A stretch of 64,000 bases of DNA. It comes from Catellatospora sp. TT07R-123. Its GTDB lineage: Bacteria; Actinomycetota; Actinomycetes; Mycobacteriales; Micromonosporaceae. Position numbers and translations under genes: made by a program. Where the stretch lies: positions 4,340,001 through 4,404,000 of the forward strand of contig NZ_BNEM01000001.1 of assembly GCF_018327705.1 (NCBI RefSeq), read 5' to 3'. Below are positions 9,696-17,109 of the stretch, one piece after another (position 1 is the stretch's first letter; each line of letters opens with the position of its first letter). The notes below the pieces were generated by a model. The model was given only the letters and a program-made list of their open reading frames with translations. It was not told the origin of the DNA and did not search any database.

Positions 9696-9742
9696 AAAGG
9701 GCACCTTCCCCCTCGCGAAGCGAGCCGAAGAAGGTGCCCTTT
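9696..9742. terminator. Bidirectional hairpin terminator, AAGGGCACCTTC family
   Basis: AAAGGGCACCTTC (9696-9708) pairs with GAAGGTGCCCTTT (9730-9742). A nested stem CTCGC-GAA-GCGAG lies at 9712-9724. It begins one base after the AraC-type stop codon and separates that gene from the convergent subtilase gene. Closely related hairpins lie at 34050-34099 and 58531-58580. Confidence 0.75.
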
Positions 9743-9780
9743 GCCTACTGCGACTTACTGGGACGCTGAACGCGGAGCGC

Positions 9781-12700
9781 TCAGTGGAGCACCACCGGGA
9801 GGTGGTTGCGGACCACGGTGGTGCCCGGCACGTCCGGGCTGGTCATCGTCGTGACGAGGGTGCCGTCGGCGGGCGTGACCCCGCGCAGCGTCACCGTGTA
9901 CGACGCCACCCCGCCCGGGTGCCCGCCGGTGGACACGACCGCCCGGTCCGCCTTCGGGGCGTCGGTGGACAGCACGCCCTTGCCGAGCGCGTTCTCGGCG
10001 CCGACCGCGAACACGGCCGCGCCGCCGGGCAGCTCCTTCGCGTCGTACGCGAACCGGACGTCCTCCTGGTCGCCCTCGGCCAACCAGGCCTGGAAGCGCT
10101 GGCCGTCCTCGGTGCCGAAGCGGTTGACCCGCCACTCGACCACGATCCACTTCCGGCCGTCGCGGTCCACCTCGGCCACGCGCACGCCCTCGGCCGCCGA
10201 CCCGTCCAGGTCCGCCCAGTACGGCGCGAGCACGTTGTTCGGGCGGGCCGCCTCGGCCGACTTCGGCGGTTCGAAGCGCACGTCCTGGCCGGTGCCGCCG
10301 CCGACGACGAGGTAGCCGTTGGAGACCACGCCGATGCCGGTGTAGGTCTGCCCGGCGTACCGGAACTCCGGCACCTCGTAGTTGATCATTTCCTCGTCAC
10401 CGATCGGGTCCGGCGTGACGTCCACCGGCTGCCAGGCCCGGTCGGCCAGGTCGGACAGCGCGGGCGTGCCCGGCTCGACGCCGCGCAGGACGGAGCTGTG
10501 CCGCACCTGGCCGTCGCGGTCTAGCTTCACCTTGCCGTCCACGTCGGCCAGGGTCAGGCCCGTGTCGAGCCGGGTCGACAGGTTCACCGGCGCCTGGTCG
10601 TAGCCGGTGTTGCGGGCGGTGACGGTGCAGTCGACGGTGCGGGCCAGCGTCACCTTCTTCGCCGTACAGGCGCTGGCCAGGGTGACCTGGCCCTGGGTCG
10701 GCTTGAACGCGACCGGCAGGTGCAGGTCCTGCCCGCCGCCGACCGGCACCAGCCGGATCTCGCCGAACAGGAAGTCGGACGCGACCGCGCGGGAGTAGAT
10801 CGTCACCGGCAGGGCGGCGGTGCCGCGCGCCGGGACGGTGACCGTGTCCGGGACGCTGATCGCGCTGTCGTCCGGCTCGATGGTGGCCAGCTGGTAGGTC
10901 AGCGGCCGGTCGGTCATGTTGCGCAGCGTCCGCACGGTCGACAGGCGGCCGGGCATGATCGGCGCGTTGATCGACGGCAGGTTGAGCTGCACCGCGCGGA
11001 CCTCGTCGTCGGCCATGGCGTACATGCGGTCGGCGGTGTCGGCGATGGTCACCCCGGCCGCGTCGGCGCGGTCCACCGCGATCCGGCCAGCGCCCCGGTC
11101 CAGCGGACCGGCCGGGTCGGTGCCGTTCTCCTCGGTCACCTCGGTGACGGCGGTGGTCATCAGGGCCGACTTGAGCTCGCCCGGACTCCAGTCCGGGTGG
11201 CGGGCGGCCAGCACCGCCGCCGCGCCGGCCACGTGCGGCGACGACATCGACGTGCCCGCGATGGCCTGGAAGTACTGCCCGGACGGGCCGCCGGTGGTGT
11301 CGTCGGGCGTGGGTGTGTTCCCGGCCAGGATCTGCACGCCGGGAGCGGTGACGTCCGGCTTGAGCATCAGGCCGCCGGGGCCGCGGGAGGAGAACGCGGC
11401 CATCACGTCGCCGGTGCCCTGGACCGCGGCGCCCGCGCTGATCGTCGCGGTGACGTCGCGGTGGTCGTCCAGGAACTCCAGCAGCGTCGCGTCGGGCAGG
11501 TGCACCGTCGGCAGCCAGTGGTTGTCGGTCTCGGTGTCCTGCAGGGTCGGGTTGTAGAGCACCATGCCGACCGCGCCGCCGGCCTTGACGTTCCAGCCCT
11601 TCTCGACGCGGGCGTTGCCGCCGCGCTCGCAGACCACGATCTTGCCGGTGAACGTCTTCGGCTTGGCCGCCTTCGCGCAGGTCTTGCCGCCGCCGTAGCC
11701 GGGGGTGTCGGCCGCCCGGACCAGCGGCGCGGGTCCGGCCGCGCCCATCAGCGAGGCGCCGCGCAGCGTCTGCACCGCGTCGCCGGAGCGCAGGGTGAGG
11801 TCGGCGGCGAACTCGCGGCGCTGGGTCGAGGCCGCGACCGTGGTCACCCACGGGGACAGGTGGTTGACCGTGCCCGCGGTCGGGCCGGAGTTGCCCGCCG
11901 ACGCGGCCACGAACACGCCCGCGGCGTACGCGTCGAGGAAGGCCATCTCGACCGGGTCGGTGAACGGGTCGGTGCCGCCGGAGACGGAGAAGTTGATGAC
12001 GTCGACGCCGTCGCGGACCGCCTGGGCGACGGCCGCGGCCGAGTCCGACGACATGCAGCCCTGCGCGCCGCACACCTTGTACACGCTGACCCAGGCGCCC
12101 GGGGCGATGCCGTGGATCGGGCCGCGCTCCACCCCGAAGATCTTCGCCGAGGCCAGCAGGTCGCCCGCCGCCGTCGAGGCGGTATGGGTGCCGTGCCCGT
12201 CGGAGTCGCGGGCCGTCTTGTACGTCTCCTTCGGGAACGCCTCCAGGTATCCGTCCAGGAACGGGGCGCCGCCGATCAGCTTGCGGTTGCAGCGGAACAC
12301 GTCCCGGCCCGGGGTCAGCGGGTTGTCGCCGAAGTCGCAGGTCCGCTTCGTGCCGTCGGCCTTGGCCGGGGGCGCGGCCAGCACGCCCTGGTCGGCGAAG
12401 GACGGGTGCTCGGGCCAGGCGCCGGTGTCCAGCACGCCCACGATGACGCCCTGCCCGGCCCGGGACACGTCGGCCGTCCCGGTCGGCCCGGTCGGGGCGA
12501 GCGCGTCGGCGCCGATGAACGAGCCGGACGAGTCGGTCAGCGGGTCGCGCAGCTCGTCGCGCTGCACCGCCACCACGTCCGGCAGCGCGGCGAGCTTGCG
12601 CACCTGGTCGGCGGGGACGGTGAGGGACAGGCCGCCGTACACGGTGCGCAGCGGGCGGCCGACCTGCGCCGACGGCAGCTTGGCCGCCAGCGTCGCGGCG

Positions 12701-13065
12701 AAGGTGCGCTCCCGCTTGATCAGGTAGTCCTCGTAGTCGCGCTCGGCCCGGCCCGCCCGCAGGCGCTTGCCGGTGACCGCCGGGCTGGTCGCGGCGAGGC
12801 CCGGCAGGCCGCCCGCGTAGCTGGCCACGGCGTCGTAGTCGAGCTTGACCAGGACCGGGATGCGCTCGTGGTCGGTGCGACCGAGCAGGCTGCGGTCGGT
12901 TCGGGCCAGGCGGCTGGACGGCGCTCGGCCGACCAGGGCCCGGGACTGGGGTTGCAGCTTGTGCGCGCCGGACGGCGCCGCCACGCTCGCACCCGCCGGA
13001 ACGGCCACCGAGCCCGCGACCAGCGCGACCCCGCAGGCGATCCGGACAATCGTCGCTATTCTCAC
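9781..13065 (-). CDS. Secreted S8 subtilisin-like serine protease with PA domain
   Basis: 1094 aa. A signal peptide is clear (MRIATIVRIACGVALVAGSV, cleavage near AAPSG). An inhibitor-I9-type propeptide spans roughly 65-175. The S8 catalytic domain has Asp213 (VGVLDTGAWPEH), His291 (DSDGHGTHTAS), oxyanion Asn392 (ASAGNSGP) and Ser606 (AGTSMSSPHVAG). A protease-associated (PA) domain is inserted between His and Ser (about 430-550, KIVVCERGGNARVEKG). Beyond 660 come beta-sandwich (Fn3-like) domains that probably help folding or bind substrate. The start is GTG at 13065. Likely an extracellular degradative protease. It is an insertion relative to the usual tilS-hpt neighbourhood. Confidence 0.93.
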   Translation of the reverse strand: MRIATIVRIACGVALVAGSVAVPAGASVAAPSGAHKLQPQSRALVGRAPSSRLARTDRSLLGRTDHERIPVLVKLDYDAVASYAGGLPGLAATSPAVTGKRLRAGRAERDYEDYLIKRERTFAATLAAKLPSAQVGRPLRTVYGGLSLTVPADQVRKLAALPDVVAVQRDELRDPLTDSSGSFIGADALAPTGPTGTADVSRAGQGVIVGVLDTGAWPEHPSFADQGVLAAPPAKADGTKRTCDFGDNPLTPGRDVFRCNRKLIGGAPFLDGYLEAFPKETYKTARDSDGHGTHTASTAAGDLLASAKIFGVERGPIHGIAPGAWVSVYKVCGAQGCMSSDSAAAVAQAVRDGVDVINFSVSGGTDPFTDPVEMAFLDAYAAGVFVAASAGNSGPTAGTVNHLSPWVTTVAASTQRREFAADLTLRSGDAVQTLRGASLMGAAGPAPLVRAADTPGYGGGKTCAKAAKPKTFTGKIVVCERGGNARVEKGWNVKAGGAVGMVLYNPTLQDTETDNHWLPTVHLPDATLLEFLDDHRDVTATISAGAAVQGTGDVMAAFSSRGPGGLMLKPDVTAPGVQILAGNTPTPDDTTGGPSGQYFQAIAGTSMSSPHVAGAAAVLAARHPDWSPGELKSALMTTAVTEVTEENGTDPAGPLDRGAGRIAVDRADAAGVTIADTADRMYAMADDEVRAVQLNLPSINAPIMPGRLSTVRTLRNMTDRPLTYQLATIEPDDSAISVPDTVTVPARGTAALPVTIYSRAVASDFLFGEIRLVPVGGGQDLHLPVAFKPTQGQVTLASACTAKKVTLARTVDCTVTARNTGYDQAPVNLSTRLDTGLTLADVDGKVKLDRDGQVRHSSVLRGVEPGTPALSDLADRAWQPVDVTPDPIGDEEMINYEVPEFRYAGQTYTGIGVVSNGYLVVGGGTGQDVRFEPPKSAEAARPNNVLAPYWADLDGSAAEGVRVAEVDRDGRKWIVVEWRVNRFGTEDGQRFQAWLAEGDQEDVRFAYDAKELPGGAAVFAVGAENALGKGVLSTDAPKADRAVVSTGGHPGGVASYTVTLRGVTPADGTLVTTMTSPDVPGTTVVRNHLPVVLH

Positions 13066-13114
13066 ACCGCGTCAACGACCCCGTGACCGGCGGGGACTTG
13101 GCTGCGGCGGCGTC

Positions 13115-14707
13115 TCAGTACGCGGCGGCCTGCCCGTCGCCGCGCGGTTCGGAGCCCGCGACGTAACCCGCCCCGTCCGGCAGGCGCCAGATCGCCTGTC
13201 CCATGCCGAACGTCGACCGGTCGGCCGAGACGGTCACCTCGTGGCCGCGTTCGCGCAGGTCACGGACCAGATCCGGATCGAACTCGGGTTCCACCTCGAC
13301 CTGGCGGGCGGTGTGCCAGTACCAGCGGGGGCGGGTCAGCGCGGCCTGCGGGTCCAGGCCGTCGTCCACGGTGGACAGCACGAGCTGGAGGTGCCCCTGC
13401 GGCTGCATGTGCCCGCCCATCACCCCGAACGGCCCGACCGGGGCCCCGTCGCGGCACAGGAACCCGGGGATGATGGTGTGGAACGGGCGCTTGCCCGGCG
13501 CGGCGACGTTCGGGTGCGCGGGGTCGAGACTGAACCCGGCGCCCCGGTTCTGCAGCCCGAAGCCGTACTCCGGCAGCACCGTGAACGAGCCGAAGCCCAG
13601 GTACGTCGACTGGATCAGGCTCACCATCATCCCGTCGGCATCGGCCGCGGCCAGGTACACCGTGCCGCCGCGCATCGGGTCGCCGGGCGGCGGATCCCCG
13701 GCCCGGGGCCCGATCAGCGCCCGCCGCGCCGCGATGTAGCCCGGCTCCAGCAGGTCGGGCACCGGCCCCGCGTCGGGATCGGCGACGTACGCGTGGGCGT
13801 CGGCGAAGCCGAGCTTCATCGCCTCGATCTGCTCGTGCAGCCCGTGCCCGGCCAGCCCGTCCAGCAGCGCGAACGCCTGGAGGGCGGCCACGCCCTGGCC
13901 GTTGGGCGGCAGCTCGTACACGCTGAAGCCCTTATAGTCGGCGCGCATCGGCTCGACCCAGGTGCTCTCGTGCCGGGCCAGGTCGTCGGCGGTGAGCAGC
14001 CCGCCCGTGGCGGCGGCGTGCGCGGCCAGCGCCCGCGCGATCTCGCCGTGGTAGAACGCGTCGGCGTGGCTGCCGCCGATCAGCCGCAGCGCCTGCGCCG
14101 CCCCCGGATTGCGGAACCGCTCCCCCGGCCGCGGTGCCCGGCCGCCGGGGGCGAAGACGTCCGCCCAGGCCCGGCACTCCGGCAGGGTCAGGGCCGCGTG
14201 CGTACGCACCGCCCGCTCCCAGCCCGCCGCGACCGTCGGCGACACCGTCCAGCCGTGGTCGGCATAGGAGACCGCGTCGGCGAACAGCCGCTCGAACGGC
14301 ACCCGGCCGAACCGGTCGTGCAGGTCGCGCCAGCCCGCCGGGGCGCCGGGCACGGTCACCGGCAGCCAGCCGCGCGACGGCGGTGCCAGCGCGGCCCGTG
14401 CCTGCGCCGCGCCCAGCGCGCCGGTCGGCGCCTCACCGTGCTCCGCCATGAGCTCGCGGGTCAGCGCGGCCGGGGCGCGGCCGGAGGCGTTCAGCCCGTG
14501 CAGCCGCTGCCCGTCCCAGACCAGCGCGAACAGGTCCGAGCCGATGTCGTTGGAGCCCGGCTGCACCACGGTCAGGGTCACCGCGGCCGCCACCGCCGCG
14601 TCGACGGCCGAACCGCCCTCCCGCAGGATCGCCAGCCCCGCCTGCGCGGCCAGCGGCTGGCTGGTGGCGACCACCCCGTTCGGCGCGTACACCGGCTGAC
14701 GTCGCAT
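13115..14707 (-). CDS. Gamma-glutamyltransferase-family (Ntn) hydrolase
   Basis: 530 aa from the ATG at 14707 (MRRQPVYAPNGVVATSQPLA). Longer starts were rejected because they would overlap the divergent gene starting at 14776. Typical GGT parts: QPLAAQAGLAILREGGSAVDAA near the N-terminus, then the autocleavage site with candidate nucleophile Thr349 (RGGTVYLAAADADG), then NKRP-like GKRPFHTIIPGF, GGHMQPQGHLQ and the C-terminal SEPRGDGQAAAY. These enzymes cleave or transfer gamma-glutamyl groups, for example from glutathione, or act as acylases. No signal peptide is visible, so it may be cytosolic, unlike the classical exported enzyme. The exact substrate is unknown. Confidence 0.9.
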   Translation of the reverse strand: MRRQPVYAPNGVVATSQPLAAQAGLAILREGGSAVDAAVAAAVTLTVVQPGSNDIGSDLFALVWDGQRLHGLNASGRAPAALTRELMAEHGEAPTGALGAAQARAALAPPSRGWLPVTVPGAPAGWRDLHDRFGRVPFERLFADAVSYADHGWTVSPTVAAGWERAVRTHAALTLPECRAWADVFAPGGRAPRPGERFRNPGAAQALRLIGGSHADAFYHGEIARALAAHAAATGGLLTADDLARHESTWVEPMRADYKGFSVYELPPNGQGVAALQAFALLDGLAGHGLHEQIEAMKLGFADAHAYVADPDAGPVPDLLEPGYIAARRALIGPRAGDPPPGDPMRGGTVYLAAADADGMMVSLIQSTYLGFGSFTVLPEYGFGLQNRGAGFSLDPAHPNVAAPGKRPFHTIIPGFLCRDGAPVGPFGVMGGHMQPQGHLQLVLSTVDDGLDPQAALTRPRWYWHTARQVEVEPEFDPDLVRDLRERGHEVTVSADRSTFGMGQAIWRLPDGAGYVAGSEPRGDGQAAAY

Positions 14708-14775
14708 GAGGTCGATCAAACCACGTAACGGCGCGACACGGGCATCAGGTGGAGCCGCGCGGGTAGGTTCTAGGC

Positions 14776-15831
14776 ATGGCACTCGTGGACTGGGACCTGG
14801 CCACCGCCGCCGCGGCCCGATTCGGGCCGACCGGACCGTCGGTCACCTACGCACAGGCCGACGCGGCAGTACGCGAGCTGCGCCTGCTCGCCGACGAAGC
14901 CGTCGCGCACGTCGCGGAGTACACCGGGCTCACCGCGCGGATCGACGACGCCCCGGTGCGGGTGGTCGACCGGCGCACCTGGGCCGAGGTCAACATCCAC
15001 GGCCTGCGCCAGGTCATCCACCCGCTGACCGACCGGCTGGAGGCGAAGGTCGGCGTCGTCGGCAGCCTGGTCGGCGCGAAGGTCACCGCGGTGGAGGCCG
15101 GTGCGGTGCTGGGCTACCTGTCGGGCAAGGTGCTCGGCCAGTACGAGGTGTTCGCGACCGATCCGGGCCAGCTGCTGCTGGTCGCCCCGAACATCGTCGG
15201 CATGGAGCGCCGGATCAAGGCGGACCCGCGCGACTTCCGGCTGTGGGTGTGCCTGCACGAGGTCACCCACCGCACCCAGTTCACGGCCGTGCCGTGGCTG
15301 CGCGAGCACTTCCTCGGCGAGGTGCGCCGCTTCGTCGAGGCCTCCGAGCCGCCGACCGCCAACCTGCTCAGCCAGACGTTCCGGCAGGTCGAGGCCGCGA
15401 TGAAGGCGGCCCGCTCGGCCACCGGCGACGAGCGCGGCACGACCCTGATCGAGGCGATGCAGACACCGCAGCAGCGGGCCGTGCTGGACCGGCTGACCGC
15501 CATCCTCACGCTGCTGGAAGGGCACGCCGAGGTGGTCATGGACGGCGTCGGGCCGCGCGTCATCCCGAGCGTGGCCCAGATCCGGGCCGCGTTCGACCGG
15601 CGGCGGCACCCGGGCAACCCGGTCGAGCAGTACCTGCGGCGGATGCTGGGCATCGACATCAAGATGCGCCAGTACGCCGAGGGCCGCGCCTTCGTGCAGG
15701 GGGTGCTCGACCGCGTCGGCATGGACGGCCTCAACAAGGTCTGGACCTCGCCGCAGACCCTGCCGAAGCCGGCCGAGCTCACCGACCCGGCCGCCTGGAT
15801 CGCCCGCGTGGTCCCGCCCGCGACCCCGTGA
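14776..15831 (+). CDS. Zincin-like metallopeptidase of the DUF2342 / F420-associated family (Rv3626c type)
   Basis: 351 aa. The zinc-binding HEVTH motif (161-165) is within LWVCLHEVTHRTQF, with a Glu-containing LLEGHAEVVMDGVG segment about 90 residues later that fits the family's third ligand region. The protein is otherwise helical, with no signal peptide. The family is encoded next to tilS and dacB in many actinobacteria (Rv3626c in M. tuberculosis), and its function is unproven. The ATG has TAGGTT 6 nt upstream (14764-14769), indicating a leaderless start. It is 10 bp ahead of tilS on the same strand. Relative to dacB and hpt this gene pair points the opposite way from the usual order. Confidence 0.92.
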   Translation: MALVDWDLATAAAARFGPTGPSVTYAQADAAVRELRLLADEAVAHVAEYTGLTARIDDAPVRVVDRRTWAEVNIHGLRQVIHPLTDRLEAKVGVVGSLVGAKVTAVEAGAVLGYLSGKVLGQYEVFATDPGQLLLVAPNIVGMERRIKADPRDFRLWVCLHEVTHRTQFTAVPWLREHFLGEVRRFVEASEPPTANLLSQTFRQVEAAMKAARSATGDERGTTLIEAMQTPQQRAVLDRLTAILTLLEGHAEVVMDGVGPRVIPSVAQIRAAFDRRRHPGNPVEQYLRRMLGIDIKMRQYAEGRAFVQGVLDRVGMDGLNKVWTSPQTLPKPAELTDPAAWIARVVPPATP

Positions 15832-15841
15832 CCGGGCGTCC

Positions 15842-16825
15842 GTGAGCGCGCTCCCCCCGGCTGTCGCCCGCACCCGTACCGCCGTCACCGCGCTGCTGCG
15901 CACGCTGCCCCCGGGCCCGGTCCTGGTCGCCTGCTCCGGCGGCGCCGACTCGCTCGCCCTGGCCGCCGCGGCCGCGTTCGCCGGGCCCCGCGCGGGACGC
16001 CGGGTCGGGCTGGTCACCGTGGACCACGGCCTCCAGGACGGGTCGGCGCGGCAGGCCGAGCAGGTGGCGGCGTGGGCGCGTACCCGTGACTTCGACCCGG
16101 TCGAGATCGCGGCGGTCGACGTCGGCACCGACGGCGGCCCGGAGGCGGCGGCGCGGACCGCCCGCTACGCCGCGCTGTCGGAGGCGGCCCGACGCCATGC
16201 AGCCGCGGCCGTGCTGCTCGGGCACACCCGCGACGACCAGGCCGAGACGGTGCTGCTCGCGCTGGCGCGCGGGTCCGGGCCGCGGGGCCTGTCCGGCATG
16301 CCGGTCCACCGGGACCAGGCGGGGGTACGGTTCAGCCGCCCGTTCCTCGACCTGCCCCGCGCCGACTGCCGCGCCGCCTGCGCCGCCCAGGGCCTGCGCC
16401 CGTGGGACGACCCGCACAACACCGACCCCGCGTACGCCCGCTCCCGGGTGCGCGCCGAGGCCCTGCCCGCGCTGGTCGCCACGCTCGGCGAGGGCGTGGT
16501 GGCCAACCTGGCCCGCACGGCGGCACAGCTCGCGCAGGACAGCGCCTACCTCGACGAGCTGGCCGCCGACGCGCTGGCCGCCTGCCGCGTGACCGGCGGC
16601 CTGTCGGTGCCCGCGCTGCGGGACCTGCCCGCCGCGCTGCGGACCCGGGTGCTGCACGAGTGGGCCGCCGAGCTGGGCGCGCCGCGCACGGCCCTGTCCC
16701 ACCGCCACGTCGAAGCCCTGGACGCCCTGGTCACCAGGTGGCACGGCCAGGGTCCGACCCACCTGCCCGGCGCCATCACCGTCACCCGCGCCGCCGACAC
16801 TCTCACCCCGTCCCGCCCCGCTTGA
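15842..16825 (+). CDS. tilS: tRNA(Ile)-lysidine synthetase TilS
   Basis: 327 aa, typical of the shorter actinobacterial TilS. Modifies C34 of tRNA-Ile(CAU) to lysidine using lysine and ATP, so that the tRNA reads AUA. The N-type ATP pyrophosphatase P-loop is SGGADS (32-37); TVDHGLQDGS and LGHTRDDQAETVLLALARG are further conserved signatures, and HNTDPAYARSRVR marks the substrate region. The GTG at 15842 follows the zincin gene by 10 bp, so they form one operon. Normally tilS directly precedes hpt; here it is separated and inverted. Confidence 0.95.
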   Translation: MSALPPAVARTRTAVTALLRTLPPGPVLVACSGGADSLALAAAAAFAGPRAGRRVGLVTVDHGLQDGSARQAEQVAAWARTRDFDPVEIAAVDVGTDGGPEAAARTARYAALSEAARRHAAAAVLLGHTRDDQAETVLLALARGSGPRGLSGMPVHRDQAGVRFSRPFLDLPRADCRAACAAQGLRPWDDPHNTDPAYARSRVRAEALPALVATLGEGVVANLARTAAQLAQDSAYLDELAADALAACRVTGGLSVPALRDLPAALRTRVLHEWAAELGAPRTALSHRHVEALDALVTRWHGQGPTHLPGAITVTRAADTLTPSRPA

Positions 16826-16842
16826 GGCGAGCTCGGATTCCC

Positions 16843-16902
16843 GCAGTTTCGGGGAAAGTGCTGGATTCGTCACCGGATTTCGAGCACTTTCCCCGAAACT
16901 GC
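16843..16902. repeat. GCAGTTTC palindromic repeat, copy A
   Basis: Arms GCAGTTTCGGGGAAAGTGCT (16843-16862) and AGCACTTTCCCCGAAACTGC (16883-16902) are a perfect 20-bp inverted repeat with a 20-nt loop. Each arm is itself close to a small hairpin (GCAGTTTC-GGG-GAAAGTGC). It lies at the convergent tilS/dacB junction. Related copies are at 26686-26757, 33944-34001, 37496-37569 and 58405-58494. Confidence 0.8.
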
Positions 16903-16973
16903 ACCCACCCAGCGCCACTCGGCACCCACCCTCGGGGGTACGCGGTGACCGACGCGCCGCCGGGCGCGCCCTT

Positions 16974-17048
16974 GATCAGCCGAGTTGCCGGGCAGTCGGG
17001 CGTATCTTGGGCCTTCTTTCGCCCGATTGCCCGGCAACTCGGCTGATC
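16974..17048. repeat. 29-bp inverted repeat at the tilS/dacB junction
   Basis: The arms 16974-17002 and 17020-17048 are complementary over 29 bp with a single G:T mismatch, and enclose a 17-nt loop with a T-run on the plus strand (CTTCTTT). The outer ends are GATCAGCCGAG and CTCGGCTGATC. It is long enough to form a cruciform and should terminate transcription in both directions. No second copy was seen in this window. Confidence 0.75.
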
Positions 17049-17084
17049 TTGAGTCGTCCCGGCCGTCTCGGCCCCGCCCGGCGG

Positions 17085-17107
17085 GACGGGGCGGGGCGGG
17101 GCGGGTG
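17085..17107 (+). other. G-tract cluster, potential G-quadruplex
   Basis: Several runs of three or four G separated by single C or AC fall in a GGGGC tandem array just past the dacB stop (which is on the other strand). The plus strand could fold as a G-quadruplex; in the dacB mRNA this would be a C-rich 3' end. Function unknown; it may be just GC-rich slippage. Confidence 0.35.
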
Positions 17108-17109
17108 GG

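Noticed and set aside
14708-14782. A longer N-terminus for the GGT-family protein (start at 14782)
   Set aside because: It would overlap the start and promoter of the divergent zincin gene and adds residues unlike the family.
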